A stretch of DNA of 64,000 nt from Planomonospora sp. ID67723 (GTDB taxonomy: Bacteria > Actinomycetota > Actinomycetes > Streptosporangiales > Streptosporangiaceae). Location: contig NZ_JABTEZ010000002.1 of assembly GCF_015711605.1 (NCBI RefSeq), positions 1,550,001 to 1,614,000 on the forward strand. The letters run 5' to 3'. The position numbers and the translations under genes were made by a program. Below are positions 43,897 to 52,222 of the stretch, in pieces (position 1 is the first letter of the stretch; each line of letters opens with the position of its first letter). The notes under the pieces are model-generated. The model was not told where the DNA came from. It saw only the letters and a list, made by a program, of their open reading frames with translations, and ran no database searches.

Positions 43897-44840
43897 CGAC
43901 GGAAGCCGGAGACCACTCGATCGTCACGCGCGGGCTGACCAAGCGGTTCCGCGGCGGCCAGGTGGCCGTGGACGATCTCCATCTGTCCGTGCCGCGCGGG
44001 TCGGTCTTCGGCTTCCTCGGCCCGAACGGCTCGGGGAAGACCACGACCATCCGCATGCTGCTCGGGCTCGTCGCGCCGACGCAGGGCGGCTGGGATCTCC
44101 TCGGCACACCGATGCCGGGCGGGGTGTCCGCGGTGCTGCCCCGGGTGGGTGCGCTGGTCGAGGGGCCGGCGTTCTATCCCTACCTGTCGGGCGAGGCCAA
44201 CCTGCGCCGCTACGACGCCGCCGACCCGGCGGCCGACCCGCGCACCGCCTCCCGGCGGATCGGGCTCGCCCTGGACCGGGTCGGGCTGACCGCGGCGGCG
44301 GGCAAGCGCTACCGGGCCTACTCGCTGGGCATGCGCCAGCGGCTGGCCATCGCCGCCGCGCTGCTCGGCCCCAGGGAACTGCTGGTCCTGGACGAGCCGA
44401 CCAACGGCCTGGATCCGCAGGGCACCCGTGAGGTGCGGGCGCTGGTGAAGGAGATCGCGGCCGACGGGACGACCGTGTTCGTCTCCTCCCATCTGCTCGC
44501 CGAGGTGGAGCAGATGTGCACCCACGTCGGCGTCATGCGGACCGGCAGGCTGGTCGCCGAGGGACCCATCGCCGGGCTTCTCGGCGGGGAGGCGGTCAGG
44601 GTCCGGGTCGAGACCCCGGACACCGCCGAGGCGGCGGCCGTGCTGTCGGGACTCGGCCTGGCCGGGGTGCGTACCGGAGCCGGGGAGGCCGCCGCCGAGC
44701 TGGGCGAGCAGGCGCCGGAACGCGTCACCGCCGCGCTGGTGGCGGCGGGCGTCGCGGTACGCGGGCTGGCCGTGCAGCGGCCGAGCCTGGAGGACGTGTT
44801 CGTGGGACTGACCGGGGAGGGTTTCGATGTCGACGGTTGA
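43893..44840 (+). CDS. ABC transporter ATP-binding protein
   Basis: 315 aa from a GTG overlapping the LolA-like stop. Walker A GPNGSGKTTT, signature YSLGMRQRL, Walker B LLVLDEPTNGLDP, switch VSSHLLAEVEQM. BcrA/CcmA-type NBD with a C-terminal extension (about 230-315) typical of bacitracin- and lipid-type exporters. Overlaps the permease gene by 14 bases. Confidence 0.92.
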   Translation: MTTEAGDHSIVTRGLTKRFRGGQVAVDDLHLSVPRGSVFGFLGPNGSGKTTTIRMLLGLVAPTQGGWDLLGTPMPGGVSAVLPRVGALVEGPAFYPYLSGEANLRRYDAADPAADPRTASRRIGLALDRVGLTAAAGKRYRAYSLGMRQRLAIAAALLGPRELLVLDEPTNGLDPQGTREVRALVKEIAADGTTVFVSSHLLAEVEQMCTHVGVMRTGRLVAEGPIAGLLGGEAVRVRVETPDTAEAAAVLSGLGLAGVRTGAGEAAAELGEQAPERVTAALVAAGVAVRGLAVQRPSLEDVFVGLTGEGFDVDG

Positions 44841-45777
44841 CGTCACGGGAGTCACGGCCGAGGCGGGTCCCGCCCCCGTGCCGGACGCGGCCCCCGGCCT
44901 CCGGGAGGACACGCCCGCCTCCCGGAGGCCGGGAGCGGCGCGCGCCTGGCTGCGGCTGCTCGGCTCGGAGGCCGGGCTGACCTTCCGCCGCCCGCGCAAC
45001 CTCGCCGTGCTGGCCGTGCTCGGGATCATCCCGGTGCTGATCGGGGTCGTCATGCGGCTGTTCGCCGAGCCGATCGCGGCCGAGGCCGCGGACGGGCCGG
45101 GGAACGGCGGGGCCATCTTCGCGCAGATCACCGGGAACGGTCTCTTCCTCACCTTCGCCGCGCTCTCCGTGCTGGTGCAGCTCATGCTCCCGGTCGCCGT
45201 CGCGGTGGTGGCCGGTGACGCGGTCGCCGGGGAGGCGGGCGGCGGCACGCTGCGCTACCTGCTGACCGCCCCGGCGGGGCGGACGCGCCTGCTGGCCGCC
45301 AAGTACGGCAACGCGGTCCTCTTCTGCCTGGCGGCCGTCAGCGTGATCGCGCTGTCGGCCCTGGTGACCGGGCTGGCGCTGTTCCCGATCGGGCCCATCA
45401 CCCTGCTGTCGGGCACGACGATCTCCTTCGCCGAAGGACTGCTCAGGATCGGCCTGGTCGTGCTCTACGTCACGGCGGGGATGGCCGCCCTGGCCGCGTT
45501 CGCCCTGGCCCTGTCCACGCTGACCGAAGTGGCGATCGGCGCCATCGCCGCGACGGTGGTGACGGTGATCGTGATCCAGGTCCTGGGCGTGATCCCGCAG
45601 CTCGCCTGGCTGCAGCCGTACCTGCTGACGCAGTGGTGGAACGAGTTCGACGGCGTCCTGCGCGATCCGGTCGCCGCCGGCGAGATGGGTCAGGGCCTGC
45701 TCGTCTTCGCCGCCTACGTCGTGATCTTCGGTTCGATCGCCTGGGCCCGCTTCACCGGCAAGGACATCACCTCCTGA
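44827..45777 (+). CDS. ABC-2 type permease subunit
   Basis: 316 aa with six helices after a 45-residue cytoplasmic N-terminus (from about 55, RNLAVLAVLGIIPVLIGVVM). DAVAGEAGGGTLRYLLTAPAGRTRLL is the usual coupling segment of Bcr/Nat-type permeases. With the preceding ATPase it forms an exporter likely induced by the adjoining two-component system on envelope stress. Confidence 0.87.
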   Translation: MSTVDVTGVTAEAGPAPVPDAAPGLREDTPASRRPGAARAWLRLLGSEAGLTFRRPRNLAVLAVLGIIPVLIGVVMRLFAEPIAAEAADGPGNGGAIFAQITGNGLFLTFAALSVLVQLMLPVAVAVVAGDAVAGEAGGGTLRYLLTAPAGRTRLLAAKYGNAVLFCLAAVSVIALSALVTGLALFPIGPITLLSGTTISFAEGLLRIGLVVLYVTAGMAALAAFALALSTLTEVAIGAIAATVVTVIVIQVLGVIPQLAWLQPYLLTQWWNEFDGVLRDPVAAGEMGQGLLVFAAYVVIFGSIAWARFTGKDITS

Positions 45778-45793
45778 GCGCGCCCACGCGGGC

Positions 45794-46040
45794 ATGGTGG
45801 CCGAGCTGACCAAGTGCATCCAGTGCATCCGCACCAACATGGCCTGCGCCGACATCTGCGCGACCACCGCCCGGGTGCTGTCGCGGCACACCGGCTACGA
45901 CGCCGGCATCAGCCGGACCCTGCCGGAGGCCTGCGCCATGGCGTGCAAGTCCTGCGGGGACGAGTGCGCCGGCCACGCCGACGCCCACCGGCACTGCCGC
46001 ATCTGCGCCGATGCCTGCCGCGTCGGCGAACCCCGGAGGC
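45794..46040 (+). pseudogene. Truncated four-helix-bundle copper-binding (Csp/DUF326) gene
   Basis: The frame from ATG 45794 encodes MVAELTKCIQCIRTNMACADICATTA and further CxxxC helices (ACAMACKSCGDECAGH, HCRICADACR), the middle of a Csp copper-storage protein. The first helix pair is absent; the frame begins 16 bases after the permease stop. After ADACR the usual last Cys helix is replaced by an Arg/Pro-rich read-through that would run to 46336 across a terminator and antisense to ycnI. It looks truncated at both ends. A short expressed copper chelator cannot be excluded. Confidence 0.6.
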
Positions 46041-46042
46041 GC

Positions 46043-46076
46043 CCGGCCCGGCCCGTTTCCGCACGGGCCGGGCCGG
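46043..46076. terminator. Very strong bidirectional hairpin
   Basis: CCGGCCCGGCCCGT pairs perfectly with ACGGGCCGGGCCGG (14 bp, six-base loop), between the Csp remnant and the convergent ycnI gene. Confidence 0.8.
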
Positions 46077-46082
46077 AGCCGG

Positions 46083-46877
46083 TCATGCGACCGGTGCCTG
46101 ATCCGGGCCCGCGGAGGCCCCGCGGCTCCCGCGGCGCAGGCCGAGGGCGCCGATCACGGTGCCGACGAGCCCGGCGAGCAGGCCGCCCGCGCCGAGCAGG
46201 CGGGCGGTGCCGTCGGCGGAGGCCGTATCGGCGGCCGCGACCGGGGTCACCGACGGCGCGGATCCGGAGGCGGGTCCGGCCGACGGGGTGGCCGAGTGGC
46301 CGGAACCGTGGCCGGCGCCGCCGGAGGCGGGGGTGAGCTTGAGGACCGGGGCCGGCCGGGCGGGGTCGGAGCCGTCGGCCTTGGGCTCGTCGGCCCACTT
46401 CACGACCTCGCCGCCGGTGTAGGTCTGGGTCGCGGGGAAGACCAGCTGGTCGGTGTCCTTGGGCAGCATGCCCATCGAGACCTCGAACTCCTGGAACTGG
46501 CCGGGCTCGATCCTCCCGCCGGACCAAGTGATCTTCGTGACCGCCTCGGTGATCTCGCCGTACTCCGTGGTGACGGGCGTGCCGAGCTTCTCCTCGGTCA
46601 CCTCGACCTTCCAGCCGGGCACCGGCCTGACCGAGACGAACGGCAGCGGGTGGTCGGCGGGGAACGCGACCTCGACCTTGCTGGTCGAGGCGTCGTCACG
46701 CTCGTTGGGCACCCGGAAGGCGACCTTGGTGAAAGCGCCCTGTTCGGCGCTTCCGGGGTTGATCGTGACGTGTGCGAGGGCGGGTGCGGCCAGGGCGACG
46801 GTGAGGGCGGCGGCGGCCGCGGTGACCGCCGCGGCGCGGCGGCACACGGGGGAAAGGCGCACGGGGGAAAGGGACAT
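46083..46877 (-). CDS. ycnI: YcnI family (DUF1775) copper-binding membrane-anchored protein
   Basis: 264 aa. Signal peptide about 1-35 ends at ALAHV, so the mature chain begins with His, the copper ligand of YcnI-like proteins; HVTINPGSAEQG, FRVPNERD and ITWSGGRIEPGQFQEF are family marks. A Ser/Pro linker leads to a C-terminal helix (LLGAGGLLAGLVGTVIGALGL) and Arg-rich tail, anchoring it to the outer face of the membrane. It probably delivers or buffers copper. Downstream of the His-rich membrane protein gene by 84 bases. Confidence 0.88.
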   Translation of the reverse strand: MSLSPVRLSPVCRRAAAVTAAAAALTVALAAPALAHVTINPGSAEQGAFTKVAFRVPNERDDASTSKVEVAFPADHPLPFVSVRPVPGWKVEVTEEKLGTPVTTEYGEITEAVTKITWSGGRIEPGQFQEFEVSMGMLPKDTDQLVFPATQTYTGGEVVKWADEPKADGSDPARPAPVLKLTPASGGAGHGSGHSATPSAGPASGSAPSVTPVAAADTASADGTARLLGAGGLLAGLVGTVIGALGLRRGSRGASAGPDQAPVA

Positions 46878-46961
46878 GGATGTTCTCCGCTTCGGGGATT
46901 CGGGGTCGCCGGAACCCCGGGGCTCGCGGGAGCCCCGGCGGGGTCCGGGAAGGGAAGGAGC

Positions 46962-47549
46962 TCAGCAGGTGCGGAGCGGAGGGCCGCGCCTGCTGACGGT
47001 GTGGCGGAGAAGGGCCCGGACGGGAAGGGGGACGGTGCCGGGCGGGGTGGCGGGCGGTGCGGCCCGGAGGCTCGCCGGGACCGCCAGCAACCGGAACGCC
47101 GCGCCGGCGCGGCGCCCGGCGGCGGCGAGCCGGTGCCCTGCCGCGCGCAGCAGCGCCCACAGGGCGCTCTCGCCGCGGGCCAGCCACCAGCCGGTGATCA
47201 GCGTGGCGGTGAGGTGGGCCAGGAGCATGCCCAGGCTCTCGCCGAGCCCCTGGCCGTGCGGGTGGAAGCCCGGGGAGCCCCCGGAGGGGTCGCTGAGGGC
47301 GAACAGCTCGTGCAGGAGCAGTTGCGCGCCGGTGAGCGTGGTGTGGACGGTCGTGGCGGACCGCTCGCGCCCGGCGAGGGAGAGCGCCGTCATCGTGACG
47401 GCCGCCGTCCCGGCGGCCACCGCCCACGGCTCCGGCCCCGAGCCGCCCGCGGCCACGTGGCCGAGGACGGCGAGCGTCACGCAGACGGCCGAGAAGGCGG
47501 CCGAACGCATGAGGCGGAGCGGGAGGCGGGCACGCATGACGCCGGACAT
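46962..47549 (-). CDS. Membrane protein with His motifs, upstream of ycnI
   Basis: 195 aa from MSGVMRARLP (MRARLP at 47537 is an alternative). Four hydrophobic segments at about 15-35, 40-58, 100-118 and 150-165. His residues occur in or near them: VLGHVAAGG, TTVHTTLTGAQLLLHE, GFHPHGQG, LLAHLT. I do not recognise the family. Co-orientation with ycnI suggests copper handling, but the evidence is only position and His content. Confidence 0.65.
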   Translation of the reverse strand: MSGVMRARLPLRLMRSAAFSAVCVTLAVLGHVAAGGSGPEPWAVAAGTAAVTMTALSLAGRERSATTVHTTLTGAQLLLHELFALSDPSGGSPGFHPHGQGLGESLGMLLAHLTATLITGWWLARGESALWALLRAAGHRLAAAGRRAGAAFRLLAVPASLRAAPPATPPGTVPLPVRALLRHTVSRRGPPLRTC

Positions 47550-47780
47550 GGTCTCACGCCCGACCGCCGGTCCTCGACCCGAACGGCGCGAGCCACCCGG
47601 TCCGGCTGATCGGGGCGGCCGTCGGGGCCGGCTCTCGCGGTGCGGGCCGGATACCGGGACCGGGCGGAGGCGTCCGGGCATCGAGCGAGATAACCAATGG
47701 TGTGTGATGCCTGCCGTTTTGCGGCTTTTGTAGCTATGGTTGCCGCGACCGTGAAAGCACGTGGAGCCGGGGTGGTGGCG

Positions 47781-48275
47781 ATGCGGCACTTCTTCGGGCT
47801 GCTCATCGGGCTGGTGACGACGGCGGCCCTGCTCCTGGGCGGGGGCTGGGCGGCCGTGACGACCCTCGCGCGGCCCGTGCCCGGTGTGGACGGCGCACCC
47901 GTCTCGTCCACCGATGCGAAGATCTGGATCGCCCTGGGCGTCATGGCCGGGATCGGCCTGCTGCTCGGCCTGGTGATCGCCGGCAGGGTCTCCCCGCTGG
48001 CCGGGTTCGTCCCGTCCATGGTCCTGCTCGCCGGGACCGTGATCTACGCTCTCGACGCGCGGCGGGCCGTGAGCCTCCTGACCGAGACGCCCACCTTCCA
48101 CGAGGCGCTCGACACGGCGCCCGTGGGCATGAGCACCCTGCTCGCCAGCGGGGTCTACGCCATGATCGGCGTCGCCCTCTTCCTGCCCGTCCTGATGCCC
48201 TCCCGCTGGGCGGGGCGGCGCTCCGGCGAGGCCGAGGAGTACGAGGAGGAGGCCGGCGAGCCGTCCTACTACTGA
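47781..48275 (+). CDS. Small integral membrane protein
   Basis: 164 aa from ATG 47781; a GTG at 47772 with GGAG five bases ahead is an alternative start. Four hydrophobic helices (about 5-25, 45-65, 72-90, 112-135) and an acidic, Tyr-ending tail (EAEEYEEEAGEPSYY). No recognised family. It is divergent from the His-rich membrane protein across a 231-base gap that is locally AT-rich near 47690-47750. Confidence 0.68.
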   Translation: MRHFFGLLIGLVTTAALLLGGGWAAVTTLARPVPGVDGAPVSSTDAKIWIALGVMAGIGLLLGLVIAGRVSPLAGFVPSMVLLAGTVIYALDARRAVSLLTETPTFHEALDTAPVGMSTLLASGVYAMIGVALFLPVLMPSRWAGRRSGEAEEYEEEAGEPSYY

Positions 48276-48284
48276 CACGGCCGG

Positions 48285-48306
48285 ACCCGCCGCCGCTCCG
48301 GCGGGT
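48285..48306. terminator. Hairpin between convergent genes
   Basis: ACCCGCC and GGCGGGT (7 bp, eight-base loop), between the membrane protein gene and the ABC ATPase gene. Confidence 0.5.
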
Positions 48307-48311
48307 GAGGG

Positions 48312-49085
48312 TCAGCCGCCGGGCGCCGGTTCGCGCTCGCCGGTGTAGAGGCGGGCCACGACGTCCTCGAGAGAGTCCCCGCCGGGAGCGGTGGCCCGCA
48401 GGTCGTCGAGGGTGCCGTCGAAGCCGAGGCGGCCGCGGTCGATGAGCATGATCCGGCGGCAGAGCTTCTCGATGTCGCCGAGGTCGTGGGTGGTGAGCAG
48501 CACGGTGGTGCCGCGCTCGGCGTTGAGCCGGCGCAGGAACTCGCGCATGGCGGCCTTGCTCACCACGTCCAGCCCGATGGTGGGCTCGTCCAGGATCAGG
48601 ACGGAGGGGTCGTGCAGGAGCGCGGCGGTGATGTCGCCGCGCATGCGCTGGCCCAGGCTGAGCTGGCGGACCGGGGTGTGCAGGAAGCCGCCGAGGTCGA
48701 GGAGCTCGGCCAGCTCGGCCAGCCTGCTGCGGAAATCATCTCGATCTACTTTGTAAAGGTGGCGGACCAGTTCGAAGCTGTCCCTCAGCGGCAGATCCCA
48801 CCACAGGGTGGTGCGCTGGCCGAAGACCACCCCGATCCGGCGCGCGAGAGCCGTACGGCGGTGCGTCGGGTCGAGCCCGGCCACCTCGAGGCGGCCCGAG
48901 GTCGGTGCGAGGATGCCGGTGAGCATCTTGATGGTGGTGGACTTGCCCGCGCCGTTGGGACCGAGGTAGCCGACGAACTCCCCGGCCCCGACGGTGAACG
49001 ACAGCTCCCGCACGGCGTGCACGGTCCTGCGGGCCCGGCCGCGGCCGACGGTGAAGGAACGGCCGACCCGGTCGACTTCGATCAT
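48312..49085 (-). CDS. ABC transporter ATP-binding protein (viologen-exporter type)
   Basis: 257 aa. Walker A GPNGAGKSTT, Q-loop VVFGQRTTLWWDLPLRDSF, signature LSLGQRMRGD, Walker B VLILDEPTIGLDV, switch TTHDLGDIE. The QRTTLWWDLP segment marks the family that pairs with two DUF990-type permeases, as it does here. It is the third gene of a three-gene minus-strand operon. Confidence 0.9.
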   Translation of the reverse strand: MIEVDRVGRSFTVGRGRARRTVHAVRELSFTVGAGEFVGYLGPNGAGKSTTIKMLTGILAPTSGRLEVAGLDPTHRRTALARRIGVVFGQRTTLWWDLPLRDSFELVRHLYKVDRDDFRSRLAELAELLDLGGFLHTPVRQLSLGQRMRGDITAALLHDPSVLILDEPTIGLDVVSKAAMREFLRRLNAERGTTVLLTTHDLGDIEKLCRRIMLIDRGRLGFDGTLDDLRATAPGGDSLEDVVARLYTGEREPAPGG

Positions 49086-49089
49086 GCGG

Positions 49090-49878
49090 TCAACTCCCCG
49101 TGGAGCGGTAGCGGCGGATGCCCGTCCGCCAGGCGAGGGCGGCGGCGAGGGCGAGGGCGAGGGCCGCGGCGGGCGCGGCGAAACGCAGCCCGTACGGCAG
49201 GCCGAAGGGGTCGTCCCGGCCCAGCACGTACAGGGCGGGCTGCCAGTTGACGAACGCCAGCGGGACGATGAAGGTGACGGCCCTGACGAGGTCGCCGCCG
49301 TAGACCGTCAGCGGGTACTGGGTCAGGGTGCTGCCGCCGTAGGTGAAGGCGTTGCTCACCTCGGGCGCGTCGGTCAGCAGGAACTGCAGCGCGCCGCCGA
49401 TGGTGAAGATCGAGACGAAGATGACGAGCCCGCAACCGATCATCAGCGGGACCATCCAGAGCCGGCTCCAGGGCGGGTCGAGCCGGGGCAGGGCGATGCC
49501 GAGCACCACCGCGGCCTGGGCCAGGCGGCCGAACCGGTGCACACCGAACCGGTCGGTGGCCATCTGCACGAACGCGCTCACCGGGCGGATGAGCATGGCG
49601 TCGAAGGTGCCTGCCCGGATGTGCTGGCTGAGCCGGTCGACGTTGCCGAAGAGCATGTCGGCCAGGGCGAACGACATGCCCGCGGTGCCGTACAGGAACA
49701 TGACCTCGGCGAGCCCGAAACCGCCCAGCGATCCGGTGTGCTCGAAGATGATCCAGATCGCCGCGACGTCCAGCCCGTTCAGCACGAACGAGCCCAGGGT
49801 CATCATGACCAGCGGGATCGGGTACTGCGCCGAGGCGCGCAGCCAGGTCCAGGCGAGCAGGAGGTAGATCCTAGCCAC
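49090..49878 (-). CDS. ABC-2 permease (DUF990 type), second subunit
   Basis: 262 aa from GTG 49878, chosen because GGGAGG stands six bases upstream; an ATG at 49911 overlapping the preceding stop is possible. Six helices, with DMLFGNVDRLSQHIRAGTFDAMLIRPVSAF, the typical loop of this permease family in which RPVS is conserved. Forms a heterodimer with the next permease. Confidence 0.85.
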   Translation of the reverse strand: MARIYLLLAWTWLRASAQYPIPLVMMTLGSFVLNGLDVAAIWIIFEHTGSLGGFGLAEVMFLYGTAGMSFALADMLFGNVDRLSQHIRAGTFDAMLIRPVSAFVQMATDRFGVHRFGRLAQAAVVLGIALPRLDPPWSRLWMVPLMIGCGLVIFVSIFTIGGALQFLLTDAPEVSNAFTYGGSTLTQYPLTVYGGDLVRAVTFIVPLAFVNWQPALYVLGRDDPFGLPYGLRFAAPAAALALALAAALAWRTGIRRYRSTGS

Positions 49879-49907
49879 GGGCGGCCTCCCGCAGCGGCCC
49901 CGCGCGC

Positions 49908-50681
49908 TCATCCACCCTGGACCACCACCTTCCGTCGGGCGGCGCGGGTGGCCAGGGCGCCGAGGGCCAGCAGCGCCGCCGCCCACAGGGCCTGGAAGCC
50001 GAGGGCCTCCAGCACGTCCTTCTTGCCGAGGTAGACGTCGGCGGGGACCTGGACCATCGCGGCCCAGGGGAGGGACTGCGCCGCGGTGCCGAGCCAGCCC
50101 GGGAAGAGGTTCAGCGGCAGGACCATGCCGCTGAAGAACATCGACATGACCATGGACAGCGACTGCGTGCCCCGGTCGTCGACGATCCAGAACGACGACA
50201 GCGCCACCAGGTAGCGCCAGCCGAAGCTGACGACCACGCCGAGCACGAAGCTGGCGGCGAAGAAGGCCCACGTGGCCGGTTCCGCGGGGGTGACGATGCC
50301 GAACAGCGCGGCTCCGACGAGTGTCGGCGGTACGCTGCGCAGCAGGAACAGGTAGCCGGCGCGGCCCAGGTCGTCGGCGAGGTTCCAGGTCTGCAGGGAG
50401 GCCGGGCGCAGGAGGTCGACGGCGACGTCGCCGGTGCGCACGCGCTCGGCGAGCTGGACCCCGCCGCCGAAGAGCTGCATCGGGCCGATGAACGCCTGGC
50501 TGAGGAAGCAGAAGGTGACGGCGTCGGCGACGTCGTACCCGGCCAGGCCGGGGCGGGCCTCCCACAGGGCGATCAGGACGTAGGCGCGCAGGATCCCGAA
50601 GACGGTGTTGGTGAAGGCCCCGGCGAGGGCTGCGGCCCGGTAGGCGGAGTGGCGGCGGAAGCCGTACCAGGCGATGCGCAT
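49908..50681 (-). CDS. ABC-2 permease (DUF990 type), first subunit
   Basis: 257 aa from MRIAWYGFRRHSAYR; an upstream frame to 50891 is Pro/Arg-rich and unlikely to be translated. Six helices; GGGVQLAERVRTGDVAVDLLRPASLQ is the family loop matching the partner permease. First gene of the exporter operon. No close ribosome site is visible, only GGGAGG 15 bases upstream. Confidence 0.83.
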   Translation of the reverse strand: MRIAWYGFRRHSAYRAAALAGAFTNTVFGILRAYVLIALWEARPGLAGYDVADAVTFCFLSQAFIGPMQLFGGGVQLAERVRTGDVAVDLLRPASLQTWNLADDLGRAGYLFLLRSVPPTLVGAALFGIVTPAEPATWAFFAASFVLGVVVSFGWRYLVALSSFWIVDDRGTQSLSMVMSMFFSGMVLPLNLFPGWLGTAAQSLPWAAMVQVPADVYLGKKDVLEALGFQALWAAALLALGALATRAARRKVVVQGG

Positions 50682-50972
50682 GTAGAGAAGGAAGGCGGCC
50701 TCCCGGGACGCGTGCGGGCAACCGTCCCATCTTCCTCGCGGCCCGTGACCGCGGCAACGGATTATGGCGCGGCGCCTGCGGCCGGGGCCCGGTGCGACCG
50801 GCTCGGGGGCAGCGGTGGGGCGAGCGATCGGGACGGGCCGCGCGGGACGTACGGCCCGCGATGGAGGGGGGTGTTCGGGGCGGCGCGACACGCAGCCGTA
50901 ACCCTAGCGATATGTCCGATACATGATAGAACGAAGTTCTGGCTGGGAATCCTCCTCTCAGGAGGTTCCCGC

Positions 50973-51974
50973 ATGCGCGATGAGATCGACGTGGACGTCT
51001 GTCCCGGTTACCCCGTCAGCTGGCAGGCCTCGGCGCTCAACGCGATCATGCGTGGCACGGTCAAACCGATCTCCGGTCTTCTCTTGCGTTCCGACCTCAG
51101 CGTGCTCGCCGCCTCGCGGCTGGTCGCGGCCGCGGGCAGGGTGCCGCTCCGGCTGCCTGCGCACGTGAGCCTCGTGCCGGACCACGCCGGGGGGTGCCCG
51201 GGGGAGTGGGTCCGCGCCGGGCACGGGCTCGACGAGGGAAAGGTGCTGCTCTACCTGCACGGCGGCGGCTATTTCGTCTGCTCCCCGGCCACCCACCGGC
51301 CGATCACCTGGCGCCTGTCGGTCACCGCCCGCCGCCCGGTGCTGGCCGTCGACTACCGCCAGGGGCCGGTCCACACGCTGGCCGAGTCGCTGGAGGACGC
51401 CGTGGCGGCCTACCTGTGCCTGCTGGAGCGGGGCTACGATCCCGCCGACGTCCTGGTCGCCGGCGACTCCGCCGGGGGCCACCTGACCCTGGCCACCCTG
51501 CTGGCGCTGCGCGACCGGGGGGTGCCGCTGCCCGCCGCCGCAGTGTGCCTGTCGCCCTGGGCCGATCTCACCGACGCCCCGCGGCGGGTCAACCGGCTGC
51601 TCGACCCGGTGATCCCGGCGGGCCGGGTCGACTGGCTCGCCCGCCGCTGGACCTCCGGCCTCGACACCCGCGATCCTCTCGTCTCCCCGGTCTTCGGCGA
51701 CTACACCGGCCTGCCTCCGATGATGATCGTGACGGGCTCGACGGAGGTCCTCCGCGACGAGGGCCGGCGGGTCGCCGAACGCGCCCGCGCGGCCGGGGTC
51801 CCGGTCACCTACGAGGAGTGGCGGCGGATGCCGCACGTCTTCCCGATCCTCGCCGACGTCGTCCCCGAGGCCCGTAAGGTGTTCCAGCACATCTCCCGCT
51901 TCCTCGCGGCCGCCCAGCGGCTCACCGCCCGGGACGTCCAGGGGGATGCCGGAGACCGTACGGCCGCCGCCTGA
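50973..51974 (+). CDS. Alpha/beta hydrolase, hormone-sensitive lipase family
   Basis: 333 aa from MRDEIDVD with AGGAGG nine bases upstream. Oxyanion motif LYLHGGGYFVCS, nucleophile in VAGDSAGGHL (Ser of GDSAG), and the catalytic His in RRMPHVFPI; Asp is expected near TGSTEVLRDEG. Cytoplasmic esterase/lipase acting on acyl or acetyl esters. A 60-base AT-richer stretch upstream (about 50900-50940) is the likely promoter. Confidence 0.9.
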   Translation: MRDEIDVDVCPGYPVSWQASALNAIMRGTVKPISGLLLRSDLSVLAASRLVAAAGRVPLRLPAHVSLVPDHAGGCPGEWVRAGHGLDEGKVLLYLHGGGYFVCSPATHRPITWRLSVTARRPVLAVDYRQGPVHTLAESLEDAVAAYLCLLERGYDPADVLVAGDSAGGHLTLATLLALRDRGVPLPAAAVCLSPWADLTDAPRRVNRLLDPVIPAGRVDWLARRWTSGLDTRDPLVSPVFGDYTGLPPMMIVTGSTEVLRDEGRRVAERARAAGVPVTYEEWRRMPHVFPILADVVPEARKVFQHISRFLAAAQRLTARDVQGDAGDRTAAA

Positions 51975-52222
51975 CGGCCCCGCCCCGGGCCGGGGCCGGG
52001 ACACTGCGGATCCGCCTGCCGGGCCGCCCCGCAGAAGGCCGCGCCGCTCGGCGCTCCCAGCGGTCACATTCGCCTGTCCAGCCCCTTTGATCCCAATGGT
52101 TACTTACCTTGAGGGATGATTGGTCTTACCCGCTATATCCCTTATGACTAGTCAGGGGCGAACTCCTCTCGGATCCCGTCACAGTGTGCTTGCCGTAGCC
52201 CGTACAGAGAGGCTCGATCCGG

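Noticed and set aside
45794-46336. Full 180-aa protein from the Csp fragment
   Set aside because: Residues after about 77 are Arg/Pro-rich read-through across a strong terminator and antisense to ycnI.
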